From positions 1-33,481 of the forward strand of contig JADGAN010000051.1 of assembly GCA_015231955.1 (NCBI GenBank): a stretch of 33,481 bases of DNA, written 5' to 3'. This stretch comes from Oligoflexia bacterium. GTDB taxonomy: Bacteria; Bdellovibrionota; Bacteriovoracia; Bacteriovoracales; Bacteriovoracaceae. The position numbers and the translations under genes are program-made. This document shows, in pieces, positions 16,961-23,762 of the stretch. Positions within the stretch are counted from its first letter, which is position 1. Each line of letters starts with the position of its first letter. A model generated the notes under the pieces. The model did no database searches. It was not told the origin of the DNA and saw only the letters and a program-made list of their open reading frames with translations.

Positions 16961-18214
16961 ATGAAGTACGCAACACTTTCTTCAAAAAAAATTTGGGTCC
17001 TCATTGGAACTAGGCCTGAGGCAATTAAGCAAATTCCAGTCTATAAGGCCCTTGTGGAGAAATTTGGAAAAGAAGCGGTAGCGCTTGTCGGAACAGGTCA
17101 ACATCACCAACTGATTGATCAAGTCTTAGTTCCTTTTGAAACCACGATGGATTTTAATTTCCAGTTGATGCTTCCTCAGCAAACGCCGACAAGCTTATCT
17201 GCTGCAATTTTGGCGAAGCTGAATGATGTTTTTTTAGAGATCAAACCAGATTGGATTGTCGTTCAAGGTGATACCACCAGTGCGGCCATGGCCGGGTACG
17301 CGGCCTTTTTAAACCACATTAAAGTTGTTCATAATGAAGCTGGCTTGCGATCTTATGATATGCACCACCCTTTTCCGGAGGAGGCCAATCGGCGATTGCT
17401 AACCACTGTAAGTGATGTGCATATGGCACCAACAACACTAGCGCAAGACGCTTTAATCCAAGAGGGAGTGAACCCCAAAACTATTTTTTTAACCGGGAAT
17501 AGTGGTATTGATTCTTTTCTTAAGATGCTAGAGAGACAACCTTCACCTAGAGTAGAAGAGTTGTTAACGTTAGCGGGTGATAAAAAAATTGTTTTTATGA
17601 CTGCTCACCGACGTGAGAATCAAGGTGAGGGAATGGATCAGTGGTTTCATGCCTTGAGGATTTTTTTTCAAAAAAACCCCCATCTCTACTTACTCTATCC
17701 GATGCATCCCAATCAATTGGCACTTGCTGCGACCAAACGTTATCTCTCCGATTTGCACAACGTTTGTGCCATTGATCCCTTGGGGTATGAAGATTGTTGT
17801 CACCTCATTGCTCACTCTCTCTTTGTGGTCACCGATTCTGGAGGCATCCAAGAAGAGGCCGCTTCCCTAGGAAAGCAGGTGGTTGTTTGTCGAAAAAAGA
17901 CAGAGCGGATGGAAGCGGTTCATGCAGGATTTGCAACGTTGGTTGGAACAGATATTGAGAAGATCATTTCTGGAATGAACTGGGCCTTAGAAAACAGTCG
18001 TCCCCGACTGCAACAAAAGGGAGTGCCCATCAATCATTTTCAATCACTTTATGGCCATGGACACAGTGGAAAGAAGATCGCAGAGATTATCTATGAAAAA
18101 AGCATGTTAATAGCGCCAACAAAAGTAAGGCAAACGACAGAAGAGTGCGGAAATATGGAGCCTGAGCGATCAGTTGTTGTTCCATTAAAACATTCATATG
18201 GCCATTTATTATAG
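16961..18214 (+). CDS. wecB: UDP-N-acetylglucosamine 2-epimerase (non-hydrolysing)
   Basis: 417 residues from ATG 16961 (AAGGAAGG seven bases upstream); an earlier in-frame start at 16889 lies inside the preceding gene and adds a non-family leader. Family motifs are intact: IGTRPEAIKQIPVYKAL, GTGQHHQLIDQVL, VVQGDTTSAAMAGY, NEAGLRSYDMHHPFPEEANR, FMTAHRRENQGEG and VTDSGGIQEEAASLGK. The enzyme interconverts UDP-GlcNAc and UDP-ManNAc in the cytoplasm. A C-terminal extension of about 40 residues exceeds the usual length. As the last gene of the operon that holds an NfrB-like synthase, it supports ManNAc as the building block. Confidence 0.93.
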   Translation: MKYATLSSKKIWVLIGTRPEAIKQIPVYKALVEKFGKEAVALVGTGQHHQLIDQVLVPFETTMDFNFQLMLPQQTPTSLSAAILAKLNDVFLEIKPDWIVVQGDTTSAAMAGYAAFLNHIKVVHNEAGLRSYDMHHPFPEEANRRLLTTVSDVHMAPTTLAQDALIQEGVNPKTIFLTGNSGIDSFLKMLERQPSPRVEELLTLAGDKKIVFMTAHRRENQGEGMDQWFHALRIFFQKNPHLYLLYPMHPNQLALAATKRYLSDLHNVCAIDPLGYEDCCHLIAHSLFVVTDSGGIQEEAASLGKQVVVCRKKTERMEAVHAGFATLVGTDIEKIISGMNWALENSRPRLQQKGVPINHFQSLYGHGHSGKKIAEIIYEKSMLIAPTKVRQTTEECGNMEPERSVVVPLKHSYGHLL

Positions 18215-18490
18215 TCTATTTCAACAGGCCCTCACCGCAAGAATACGATTATCCTAACTGGATAATGATGGTTCGTCACTAAGCATAAATTCTGAAATCT
18301 TTCTATAATTTCCAGCAAGATGGAAAAAGGTGCCTGTAGATAATGCCATTAACTTAAGGTTTTTTATTTAATGTTCAGCCTTTTCTCACCCTATGAGCAG
18401 TAAATATCTCTTGAGCTACTCCATTAAAATTTTTTTGCATGAAATTTGTTGAATTGAATCATGTTTTTTTTTTGCAAGGATAGAGAATAA

Positions 18491-18789
18491 TTTATCGATT
18501 GCAATTTGATAACCATTACTACAAAAAACCAACTCAACAGAGAGGAGTCTGCGTCTTGTGAATGCATTGACTGCAAAAATTAAATTAAATTTTTCTCTTA
18601 AGTTTGCTGTCAGTTCCTGAATTTTATGGTAAGATTCGATTACGCGAGGTGGACATTTTTGTGAGGAAAACGTATGATCTACAAGTAAGAGCATACTAAT
18701 TCTTTAATGGTTAGTATGCTCTTTTTTATTTAAAATCTGTATTTACATTATCATTATTTTCTTAAGTTAACGGCATTATCCGCTGGCAC
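18491..18789. repeat. Long dispersed repeat A, copy 2
   Basis: Same orientation as 363-716. Relative to copy 1 it lacks ~30 bp at the ATTACTA/CAAAAAACC junction (an in-frame loss for the minus-strand frame) and about 22 bp before TGAGGAAAACG. Here the minus-strand frame stays open from 18694 to 18416 (92 codons, LTANLREKFNLIFAVNAFTR in the middle), extending beyond the repeat. I treat it as a relic rather than a gene because most differences between copies alter residues. Confidence 0.7.
18687..18728 (+). terminator. Terminator-like hairpin inside repeat A (copy 2)
   Basis: AAGAGCATACTAA (18687-18699) pairs with TTAGTATGCTCTT (18711-18723), followed by TTTTATTT. Identical to the hairpin at 613-649. 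It could stop readthrough from the wecB operon, 470 bp upstream. Confidence 0.65.
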
Positions 18790-18848
18790 CAAGCTTCAAA
18801 ATAACTTAACTTGCATAAAAAAGATTTTTTATATTAAAATTGATTACT

Positions 18849-19913
18849 ATGAAAAGAATCAATTCAATTGAGACAGTGTTCAAAAAAAAGCTTATCGTCT
18901 TTTTCTTTGGCCTTTTCCTTGGCGGGATAGGTGGTGTGATTGCAATTTCGGGATGGAACAACTTTTTTCCTGGAAGTGCCAATCCTGATTCAGGCGCTCT
19001 TTTAGGAGAAGACCAAGCAGAAGAGGCGCGTGAAGGATTTGAAAACTTGATCAATCCACTCTTGGATTGTCCAGCACGTGAGCGGTATACCTTCACCTCC
19101 ATGCTTCCCTATAAGAAGATTGAAGAGAAGCTGCAATCTCTTGTGGATAAGCATACCCAGTTAAATCAGTTAAAGACGGCGGGAATTTATGTAAACGATC
19201 TCCATATTGGCTCTTGGTTTGGCATCAATGCGAGAGCGACTATGCTTCCTGGCAGCCTGGTCAAATTGCCTCTAGTTGTTGGTCATCTAAGAGCAGTGGA
19301 AGCAAATGTTTATTCTCTTGATCAAAAGATTCTTTTTAATAGGCCAGACCTGTTAAATCTTTATGATTTACAACTGGTAAGGCCTACTATTAAGCTAGAG
19401 GTTAATCAGAGCTATACTCTTCAAGAGATTATGAGACGTTCGATCGTTTATTCCGATAATGTGGCCGCGGCACTATTAGAAGATTTAGATAACAGAAGAT
19501 CGCTTGATGATTTGATTGCGAAAACTCACATCCCTATTAATCCTCTTTTAACTCATGGTAATGTTTTGACACTAAAAGAATATTCGGGGATTTTTCGTAT
19601 TCTCTACAACGCCTCCTTCTTAAGTGATGCCAACTCTTCGCTTGTACTTCAGTGGTTGACCCAAGCAGACTTTGTGGCCGGTATTTCTGCTGGAATTCCT
19701 GCAGGTACCGTTGTGGCCCACAAATTTGGAGAGGCCTTTGAGGGAGGAGAGGAGGAGTTAACCACGATCAATGATTGTGGAATCATCTACCATTATCCTT
19801 TTCCTTACTTACTTTGTGTTTCACTCAAAGGAAAAGATCCTGTGCAACTAGCTACTATCATCAAAGAAATTTCCACTCTAGTCTACCAAGAGTTCGCCAA
19901 GCGCCGCCCCTAA
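18849..19913 (+). CDS. Class A beta-lactamase-fold serine hydrolase, membrane-anchored
   Basis: 354 residues from ATG 18849. A positively charged N-terminus and one transmembrane helix (residues ~14-34) predict an anchored periplasmic protein. The penicillin-recognition motifs are S136-L-V-K139 (PGSLVKLP), S202-D-N204 (IVYSDNVAAALL) and K292-F-G294 in place of KTG (AHKFGEAF). I do not see a class A Glu166 omega-loop motif. Known: Beta-lactamase2-family proteins include lactamases and D,D-peptidases. The lost omega Glu and KFG triad argue for a peptidase or esterase rather than antibiotic resistance. It follows the polysaccharide operon but is separated by 630 bp, so linkage is only suggestive. 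No clear Shine-Dalgarno sequence. Confidence 0.75.
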   Translation: MKRINSIETVFKKKLIVFFFGLFLGGIGGVIAISGWNNFFPGSANPDSGALLGEDQAEEAREGFENLINPLLDCPARERYTFTSMLPYKKIEEKLQSLVDKHTQLNQLKTAGIYVNDLHIGSWFGINARATMLPGSLVKLPLVVGHLRAVEANVYSLDQKILFNRPDLLNLYDLQLVRPTIKLEVNQSYTLQEIMRRSIVYSDNVAAALLEDLDNRRSLDDLIAKTHIPINPLLTHGNVLTLKEYSGIFRILYNASFLSDANSSLVLQWLTQADFVAGISAGIPAGTVVAHKFGEAFEGGEEELTTINDCGIIYHYPFPYLLCVSLKGKDPVQLATIIKEISTLVYQEFAKRRP

Positions 19914-19965
19914 ATCTAGATATTAGTCCGCTTACCATTATCCACGAAAGAGATCTTGTTTAGAT

Positions 19966-20078
19966 GGAATATTTACTCGTACAAATTTTGCAAAAAAAAA
20001 TAATCAACATGATATCGATCGGTTATCAATCGATGAATCAGTGTTTTGTCTGTTTTATAGGGTACGAGTAAATATCCC
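19966..20078. mobile_element. Miniature TIR element (MITE-like), short form, copy 1
   Basis: A 113-bp element with near-perfect terminal inverted repeats: GGAATATTTACTCGTAC on the left and GTACGAGTAAATATCCC on the right, 16 of 17 positions matching. The interior contains ATCGATCGGTTATCAATCGAT. Two longer relatives lie at 23763-24180 and 28512-28924. No transposase is encoded, so it would be moved in trans. It sits at the 5' boundary of the serpin relic and probably removed the serpin's N-terminal half. No convincing target duplication. Confidence 0.8.
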
Positions 20079-20374
20079 TTTTTCAAGGAGAGGACTATCA
20101 AGTTGTAAGACTTTTCTATCGAAACTCTACTATTGCGATGGACATCATTCTGCCGGCCTTGATGAAGAAAAAAAATGATCAATTCACTACAGTTGCTTTT
20201 TGGAAGCAGCTTGATCGTAATCTGTCAAAACACCTAGGACATTTAGAGCTTCCAAAATTCGAAATAAATTCAACGACAGATCTTGGTGATTTTTTGAAAA
20301 AGATGGGAATGGAGATCGCGTTTGATAAAAAATTAGCAAACTTTTCTAAAATGGTAGAAACGACAACCCTTTTT
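20079..20374 (+). pseudogene. Serpin pseudogene, middle part
   Basis: The frame encodes GEDYQVVRLFYRNSTIAMDI, then ILPALMKKK, HLELPKFEINSTTDLGDFLK and KMGMEIAFDKKLANFSKM, a close match to the serpin core (strand s3A to s5B, with the LPKFxIxSTxDL motif). The upstream serpin half is missing at the boundary with the miniature element. It stops at ACCCTTTTT 20366-20374, where the group II intron's 3' end begins; the gene resumes at 22346 in the same frame. Serpins are suicide protease inhibitors, common in eukaryotes and sporadic in bacteria. Confidence 0.85.
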
Positions 20375-20416
20375 ATTGGGTAAAATTGCGGGATCACTCC
20401 CGCAAAATCCCCGTTC

Positions 20417-20449
20417 CCACCCATCGTGCCCAATTAAGGCAATAGGCGG
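20417..20449 (-). ncRNA. Group II intron domain V
   Basis: Read on the minus strand, CCGCCTAT at the 5' side pairs with ATGGGTGG at the 3' side over eight pairs with the conserved G-U wobble at the third pair. A CG dinucleotide bulge separates this from a TGCC/GGCA upper stem. This is the catalytic core of the ribozyme and appears intact. Confidence 0.75.
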
Positions 20450-20472
20450 ACGATAATTTCGTTCACATAACT

Positions 20473-21815
20473 TCAAAATAACTTATGCTTAATCGTCACC
20501 TCCGGCAGAGGATATCTTTCCATAAACCTAGTAAATTCTTTCCAGTCAAAAGATCTTTTCTGGCTTCTTCGATTCATCCATTTAAAGAACACTCGCGTGC
20601 TTTCGTAACAGAAACTGCTTACCTCATGCCCATTGAAACTGACCGCATAGTATTGTATGTGTCCTCTCAATTTTGCTCTGAAAATTTTCCATAGCGATTT
20701 AAGATTGCCTCTGTGTCTCATTGCCTGACACCAATCCTCCACTTTCTTTAGCTTACTCTTAAAACGCTTTGATGATGTTTTCAGTTTTCTGATGTCTTGT
20801 CCGTTTCTGCTTTTCCCGATGAAGAAAGTAAAACCAAGGAAGTCAAAAGTCTCTTGTTTGACTCCGGCCTTTGCCTGTTTGTAGTTAAAGGAGACAATTT
20901 TAGTTTTTTCCATACTCAACTCTAATGAAAATCTTACAAGCCTGATCTTTAGATCCTCAAGAATTTTGTCCGCATCTTCTTTGCTTCTACAACATATCAC
21001 CATATCGTCTGCGTATCGGACGATAGTGGCCTTCTTTGAGCATCTTTTAGATTCTTCATTCTCAAACCATGTATCAATAGCATAGTGTGCGTATACGTTT
21101 GCCAAAATTGGAGAAACCAAAGAACCTTATGCAAAGCTTTGCATAAAGAACCTTGCGGAGAGCCGATCTCATTCTTGGTTTCTGTGCCATCTGGTTTCAT
21201 CGTTGGGGCCTTTAGCAGCTTGATAATTAATCGAAGGAATCTTTGATCTGATATTTTCTTCTCCAACATTTTAATTAGAATTTCGTGCGGGATAGTGTTG
21301 AAATATTTTCTCAAATCGATTTCAAGCACTGCTCTGCACTCCCATTTCATTAAGTGTTGTCGAAGCGCTATCAGTGCAGTATCACATCCTCTGGCCGGTC
21401 TAAAACCATGAGAGCATTCAATGAATAACGGTTCATAGATTGCTTCCACTATACGCTTGGTAGCCTCTTGAACTATTTTGTCTTCATGGCATGCGATCGC
21501 CAATGGTCTTTTGCTTCCGTCTGATTTAGGTATTTCTACTATCCTCGATGCTTTCGGATGGTAACTGCCCTTCCTGATATTAATCAATAGTTGCTCAAGA
21601 TTTCCCTCTAAGTTCTGCTCGTATTCGTATTTGTACACTCCATCAATTCCCACAGCTTTCGATCCATCTAGGCCATGGTGACATCGCCTCAACATATCAA
21701 GGTCTATTAAATGCCCAAGGTTGTTGAACACTATCCCTCTGTCTTGTTGAGATCTTTGTTTTACGCGGTCTAGTTTCGTTTGCAAGTTTGTATTGTCCCT
21801 ATGCTGAGTGGACAT
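20473..21815 (-). pseudogene. ltrA: Group II intron reverse transcriptase/maturase, frameshifted
   Basis: Start ATG 21815 has AAGGAG eight bases upstream. The first part carries GVYKYEYEQNLEGNLEQL, the RT1-3 motifs (IPKSDGSKRPLAIACHEDKI, HGFRPARGCDTAL, VLEIDLRKYFNTIPHEIL) and reaches RT4 at NEIGSPQG. The second part, in another frame, carries VSPILANVYAHYAIDTWFE, the catalytic YADD (VRYADDMVICC) and the thumb/X region ending ERYPLPEV. A 26-bp insertion at 21119-21154 separates the two; deleting it restores GSPQGSLVSPILAN. There is no HNH endonuclease domain, as in class C or D introns. The protein would normally splice and reverse-transcribe its own intron. Confidence 0.9.
21119..21154. other. 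26-bp palindromic insertion with 10-bp direct repeat
   Basis: AAAGAACCTT occurs at 21119-21128 and again at 21145-21154, flanking the perfect palindrome ATGCAAAGCTTTGCAT (21129-21144). Removing one repeat plus the palindrome (26 bp) restores the maturase frame exactly at the RT4 motif. It has the structure of a tiny insertion with a target duplication, or of a transposon excision footprint. Confidence 0.85.
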
Positions 21816-22290
21816 ACTTGTTTCTCCTTTTCGCTTGTCGGTTACTGGAACCCTTCCCTCCACAGTCGTTACTTGTATCTTCGGTACTACGATTCCTCGG
21901 CCATCTCACTACTCGTCCCACACCCCTTCAGTTTTATCCGTTGTGAGTGCGATTACGACCTCATGTCGAAGTAGCGAGACTTCCCATGTTGACTCAATTA
22001 TCTCTCCACGTGCGCCAGGTTCTAAGACCCCGCCGGATTCCCTGATCCTCGCTTAACGGACTTCGGGATGTTGATGTTCACTTCAGTCTACAGTGCCACC
22101 ATCCAGAATTTTTTAACTGTCGAGGCTCAATCACTTTACGCTTTCGCATTCCGGCCCACGTGGTTCGCTCCATACGCATCGTGCTCCCATCACCAGGATT
22201 ACACGCAATGTTCGCTACGACATAGATTTGCTCCTCCTTTGTCGACGGGACTCTCACCCGCAAGATAATTGGCCCTTCTTCATGGCACAC

Positions 22291-22345
22291 AAACTGGATT
22301 CCAGTAAAACAGTTTTACAAATCCAGTTTAAACTTACCCCTTTTT
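22291..22345. other. Hairpin insertion in the serpin gene with 8-bp duplication
   Basis: AAACTGGATT (22291-22300) pairs with AATCCAGTTT (22320-22329), with an inner GTAAAAC/GTTTTAC stem. It directly abuts the intron's 5' end. CCCTTTTT flanks the whole insertion on both sides (20367-20374 and 22338-22345). So a short hairpin element with an 8-bp duplication entered the serpin gene first, and the intron then inserted at the foot of the hairpin, the classic group IIC target. Confidence 0.7.
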
Positions 22346-22600
22346 CAACATAATTTGTATGTAAGTAAAGTGCTACATAATACTCTTATGAAAAATGATG
22401 AAGAAGGTACTATTGCTGCTGCTGCCACGACTATTCATATGGACGATGATGGTTATTGCCTTCCAGTAAGAGGTGGTGTCCTGCCAGATTTTACAATGGT
22501 TATCGATCATCCCTTTTACATGATGATCAGAGACTTAAGCAATGAGACAATCCTGTTTTCGGCATACATCAGTAAGATAGAGCACGGAGAACAATACTAG
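22346..22600 (+). pseudogene. Serpin pseudogene, C-terminal part with reactive loop
   Basis: In frame with the part ending at 20374, the sequence reads QHNLYVSKVLHNTLMKN, then DEEGTIAAAATTIHMDDDGY, and DFTMVIDHPFYMMIRDLSNE ending at TAG 22598-22600. The hinge EEGTIAAAATT matches the consensus of inhibitory serpins, and FTMVIDHPF is the serpin C-terminal signature. Counting from the hinge by alpha-1-antitrypsin spacing places Asp near P1 (MDDD at about P4-P1). The gene is dead as it stands. Confidence 0.88.
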
Positions 22601-22630
22601 GGGTGTCTCGTGATGATAAGGATTGAGATG

Positions 22631-23290
22631 CTAATGACAAAATCTCCATTGGATTTTTCCAGCAATTCCTCTTTCAACTGTTGCCATCGCGTCTTCCATC
22701 GTACTATTAGTTTTCACTAAGATATTCGTATTCATTCTTAAATTCACACTTTGCCCGCAAGGAGACCATACGATCGCGGAGGAAGCGATGATGTTGCTAA
22801 TAAAATACTCTTGATGGGTTGGCCCTTGCCACATTCTATGAATGATAGGTCCTTTTGATCCTGCAAAAAAATATTCAAGATAAAACTCAGCTTCTGCCTC
22901 TGAAGGAAGAGAGAGGAAGCCTGAGATGCGATCGATCTCATAGAGAGCAATGCTATAACCTGGTGGAACCGCCACGGGTATCGCAAGGTTGCAGGATTTT
23001 CGATTTAAAGCAACACCTGCGCTTCGACCAGCATGAGCAACATACTGATCAAACAAAATATGAAACGAGCGAGCATCGGGTGACAAACGAGCAGAAGCCG
23101 TTCCCATCGGGCAACCGGTCCCTGCATACGTGGGTGTTCCTAAGCGAATGTCGATCGGTTCATCGGCCAAGACACTACTCATAGAGACAAGAGGAAAAAG
23201 AAGTAGAGAAAACAAAAGAGAAAAAAAGATCATGGATTGTAACGAAATAGGGGTTGTTTTTTTGATTTTGATTTTGAGGGGAATGTTCAT
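22631..23290 (-). CDS. Secreted DUF4360-family protein
   Basis: 219 residues. AGGAGG lies nine bases before ATG 23290. A long signal peptide (IFFSLLFSLLLFPLVSMSSV) ends near LADEP. The mature part matches the DUF4360 layout: GTPTYAGTGCPMGTASARLS, an F-D-Y strand (FHILFDQYVAHAGR), RKSCNLAIPVAVPPGYSIAL, the ISGFLSLP segment, WSPCGQSVNLRMNTNILV and the final IQWRFC. Four conserved Cys could form two disulphides. The family is secreted, common in fungi and some bacteria, and of unknown function. It stands alone, convergent with the serpin relic. Confidence 0.85.
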   Translation of the reverse strand: MNIPLKIKIKKTTPISLQSMIFFSLLFSLLLFPLVSMSSVLADEPIDIRLGTPTYAGTGCPMGTASARLSPDARSFHILFDQYVAHAGRSAGVALNRKSCNLAIPVAVPPGYSIALYEIDRISGFLSLPSEAEAEFYLEYFFAGSKGPIIHRMWQGPTHQEYFISNIIASSAIVWSPCGQSVNLRMNTNILVKTNSTMEDAMATVERGIAGKIQWRFCH

Positions 23291-23762
23291 TGTTATGGCC
23301 TCCTGTGAAAAATAAAAATATTACTCTTTTCACTACTGTTTCAAGCCCTCTACCGAAAAAGTTCTTCCATCGTCTTAAGCATAGTGTCCTTTCATCACCA
23401 TGGGGATGCCATTCAATACCAAGAGGAGTGTCACTTTGTAACTTTACTCTGATACTCGGTATTGACGTTGATTGTATTCACTAGTCCCCCTTAGAGAACC
23501 CGAAAAGAAGCAAGGATTTGTTTGTTACGTTGCTCTTTTCAGGCTTTATCATCATAGATATAGCTGCAAGGAATATGCCAAGGAAAATAAGACGATTTTC
23601 CCTAAAGAGTGAGGATTGGGTGCATGGGAATAGCATCCATTAGCGGTGGCGTACAGCGCCATGAGTTGCGTCAGGTGCTTGCCCCTCTTCAAAGGGAATC
23701 AAACAGGACACTACCTGTTCTGTTTTTTACAATAAAAATCCTTTAGCTATTTTTTAGCATCA
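23291..23762. other. Intergenic region with fragments and a terminator
   Basis: No intact gene. On the minus strand, 23480-23320 holds TPLGIEWHPHGDE, faintly like the C-terminal H-P-E site of class I amidotransferases, but the frame has no start and I do not trust it. On the plus strand, short open runs (RLYHHRYSCKEYAKENKTIF ending near 23610; another starting ATG 23621) look like scraps. A terminator-like hairpin lies at 23702-23728, and a miniature element starts at 23763. Confidence 0.4.
23702..23728 (+). terminator. Intrinsic terminator candidate
   Basis: AACAGG (23702-23707) pairs with CCTGTT (23714-23719) around ACACTA and is followed by CTG and six T. It would end a plus-strand transcript, but no intact plus-strand gene lies directly upstream. 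Confidence 0.5.

Larger units (their letters stand above)
18215..18848. other. Intergenic region with hairpin and repeat A
   Basis: After wecB, ATTATCC (18248-18254) and GGATAAT (18260-18266) form a 7-bp hairpin with a TAACT loop; it lacks a T-run and is only a weak terminator candidate. 18301-18490 is AT-rich with no gene I can support. Repeat A copy 2 covers 18491-18789. The rest leads into the beta-lactamase-fold gene, with no clear ribosome-binding site. Confidence 0.5.
20375..22290 (-). mobile_element. Group II intron, class C-like, ~1.9 kb
   Basis: The 5' end is GTGTG at 22290 (minus strand), followed by a typical domain I start with GGGTGAGAGTCCCG. A maturase gene occupies domain IV. 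Domain V is at 20449-20417: CCGCCTAT pairs with ATGGGTGG including the G-U wobble, a 2-nt CG bulge follows, and an upper stem TGCC/GGCA closes the loop. Domain VI (20414-20378) has TTGCGGGA/TCCCGCAA and a possible bulged A near TTTTACCC. The 3' end is CCCAAT at 20375. The short length, endonuclease-less maturase and insertion directly after a hairpin (22291-22329) all fit group IIC. It interrupts a serpin gene. Self-mobility is lost because the maturase is broken. Confidence 0.85.

Noticed and set aside
18399-18414. AGTAAATATCTCTT matching the right end of the miniature element copy 3
   Set aside because: Only 14 bp match, with no partner inverted repeat nearby; too short to call an element remnant.
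18416-18694. 92-codon minus-strand frame in repeat A copy 2
   Set aside because: The copy at 363-716 has stops in the same frame and most differences alter residues, so there is no sign of selection. Kept only as part of the repeat.
18840-19913. Beta-lactamase resistance gene interpretation
   Set aside because: Lacks a recognisable omega-loop Glu and has KFG in place of KTG; the fold is supported but resistance is not.
19973-20182. Minus-strand frame reading through the short miniature element (GYLLVPYKTDKTLIHRL...)
   Set aside because: The same frame appears in every element copy and is simply open DNA of the element.
21780-22290. Plus- and minus-strand open frames over the 5' part of the group II intron
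   Set aside because: They lie in the ribozyme's structured domains I-III and are opposite to or upstream of the maturase start.
23320-23480. Minus-strand TPLGIEWHPHGDE resembling the end of a class I amidotransferase
   Set aside because: The catalytic Glu position is His, there is no start codon, the frame continues through the next gene's start, and the rest does not match. Probably chance.
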